DNA from: Peptostreptococcaceae bacterium
Lineage (GTDB): Bacteria; Bacillota_A; Clostridia; Peptostreptococcales; Acidaminobacteraceae
DNA length: 5,358 bases
NCBI GenBank assembly: GCA_013619035.1
Contig: JABXKX010000502.1
Location: 1-5,358 of the forward strand
Reading direction: 5' to 3'
Shown: positions 4,818 to 5,358 of the stretch, one piece after another
How the letters are laid out: every line of letters starts with the position of its first letter
Position numbering within the stretch: the stretch's first letter is position 1
Position numbers and translations under genes: made by a program
Notes under the pieces: model-generated
Told to the model about the DNA's origin: nothing
The model's input: the letters and a program-made list of their open reading frames with translations, nothing else
Databases searched by the model: none

Positions 4818-5246
4818 ATGGTAGGAGAAAAAGTTATCATTAAAGTGAGACTTAGTATGGAAGATGCACATTATGCTGGAGAATTAGTAAACGGATCTAG
4901 AATGTTAGATTATTTTGGTGATGTTGCCACAGAGTTATTAATAAGACTCGATGGTGATGAAGGTTTATTTAGAACTTACAAACAAGTGGATTTCTTAGCA
5001 CCAACTTATGCTGGTGATTTTATGGAATACCATGGATGGATTGAACATGTAGGTAATACATCTCGCGTTATGAAATTTGAAGCTTATAAAATGATAGAAT
5101 TAGCACGAGATACGGATTTAGCTGCATCAGCTGCAAATATACTGAATCCACCACTTTTAGTTGGTACTGCTGAGGGTGTTTGTATAACACCGAAAGAGTG
5201 TCAAAGAGAAAATCTTATTCAGGAAACATTAAAAAAAACAATTTAA
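4818..5246 (+). CDS. kal: 3-aminobutyryl-CoA ammonia-lyase (hotdog-fold CoA ammonia-lyase)
   Basis: The predicted reaction is 3-aminobutyryl-CoA to crotonyl-CoA plus ammonia (EC 4.3.1.14), a late step of lysine fermentation to acetate and butyrate. The 142-residue protein has the features I recall for this small family: AHYAGELVNGSRML (17-30), FGDVATELL (33-41), DGDEGLF (45-51), FLAPTYAGDFMEYHGWIE (59-76), VGNTSRVMKFEAYK (78-91) and ITPKECQR (123-130). The beta-alanyl-CoA ammonia-lyase of Clostridium propionicum is very similar, sharing GDFMEYHGWIE and VGN, so the exact amine substrate is not certain. Context decides for Kal, since its product is the substrate of Bcd and Crt upstream. The start has AGGAGG (4807-4812) 5 nt before ATG, joined to the etfA TAG stop. 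The gene ends with tandem TAA TAA (5244-5249), and an A8 run lies near its end. No membrane segment or signal peptide is seen. Confidence 0.85.
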   Translation: MVGEKVIIKVRLSMEDAHYAGELVNGSRMLDYFGDVATELLIRLDGDEGLFRTYKQVDFLAPTYAGDFMEYHGWIEHVGNTSRVMKFEAYKMIELARDTDLAASAANILNPPLLVGTAEGVCITPKECQRENLIQETLKKTI

Positions 5247-5253
5247 TAACCTT

Positions 5254-5294
5254 AAAAACGCCTTGATAGTATTTCATATTGAGGCGTTTTTTTT
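5254..5294 (+). terminator. strong intrinsic terminator ending the operon
   Basis: The arm AAAAACGCCT (5254-5263) pairs perfectly with AGGCGTTTTT (5282-5291). The stem continues through two G-U wobbles and three A-U pairs to about 15 bp, closing an 8-nt loop (5269-5276). The T-run covers 5287-5294. It lies 8 nt after the kal stop. On the minus strand the same hairpin is followed by five Ts, so it could also stop a convergent transcript. Confidence 0.93.
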
Positions 5295-5358
5295 GTTGTC
5301 AGAAATATTCTTTTCGAATTAATATAGACGCTGACTAAGAATTGTATTAGAATTACAG
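5295..5358. other. short AT-rich tail with no supportable feature
   Basis: These 64 nt after the terminator contain no ribosome site with a start codon and no convincing promoter. A minus-strand frame entering from the right edge would stop with TAA at 5321-5319, which could be the last codons of a convergent gene, but the piece is too short to judge. Confidence 0.4.

Noticed and set aside
5231..5240. Programmed slippage on the A8 run in kal
   Set aside because: The run is three to four codons from the stop, so slippage could change only the last residues; nothing indicates a function.

Overview
The window holds one complete, tightly packed operon on the + strand. It is an AT-rich sequence (roughly one third GC by eye) with strong AGGAGG-type ribosome binding sites, AGA-rich arginine usage and TAA/TAG stops. 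This looks like an anaerobic, amino-acid-fermenting member of the Clostridia or a close relative. Fusobacteria cannot be excluded from sequence reading alone.

Layout: 1-223 is a non-coding control region. Six co-directional genes follow at 224-5246: crt (enoyl-CoA hydratase / crotonase), hbd (3-hydroxybutyryl-CoA dehydrogenase), bcd (butyryl-CoA dehydrogenase), etfB, etfA (electron-transfer flavoprotein), and a small hotdog-fold CoA ammonia-lyase, best read as kal (3-aminobutyryl-CoA ammonia-lyase). Gaps between genes are only 6-15 nt. In several, the Shine-Dalgarno is built on the previous stop codon. A strong intrinsic terminator at 5254-5294 closes the unit, and the last 64 nt hold no supportable feature.

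How the genes work together: all six act on or next to crotonyl-CoA. Hbd and Crt interconvert acetoacetyl-CoA, 3-hydroxybutyryl-CoA and crotonyl-CoA. Bcd with EtfAB reduces crotonyl-CoA to butyryl-CoA, probably by flavin-based electron bifurcation from NADH to ferredoxin. Kal feeds crotonyl-CoA from 3-aminobutyryl-CoA, an intermediate of lysine fermentation. No thiolase, CoA-transferase or lysine aminomutase lies in the window, so the unit is a shared C4 core whose substrates come from genes elsewhere.

The most interesting part is the control region. It carries a near-consensus -24/-12 (sigma-54) promoter at 181-197, directly preceded by an 18-bp sequence matching 12 of 14 fixed positions of the clostridial Rex (NADH/NAD+ sensor) operator at 163-180. 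A perfect 7-5-7 dyad at 35-53 sits at the distance expected for an enhancer-binding activator. This suggests substrate-activated, redox-repressed control of the operon. The enzymes are a known pathway; I see no undescribed enzymatic system. The possible novelty is the regulatory layout and the placement of kal in the butyrate operon.
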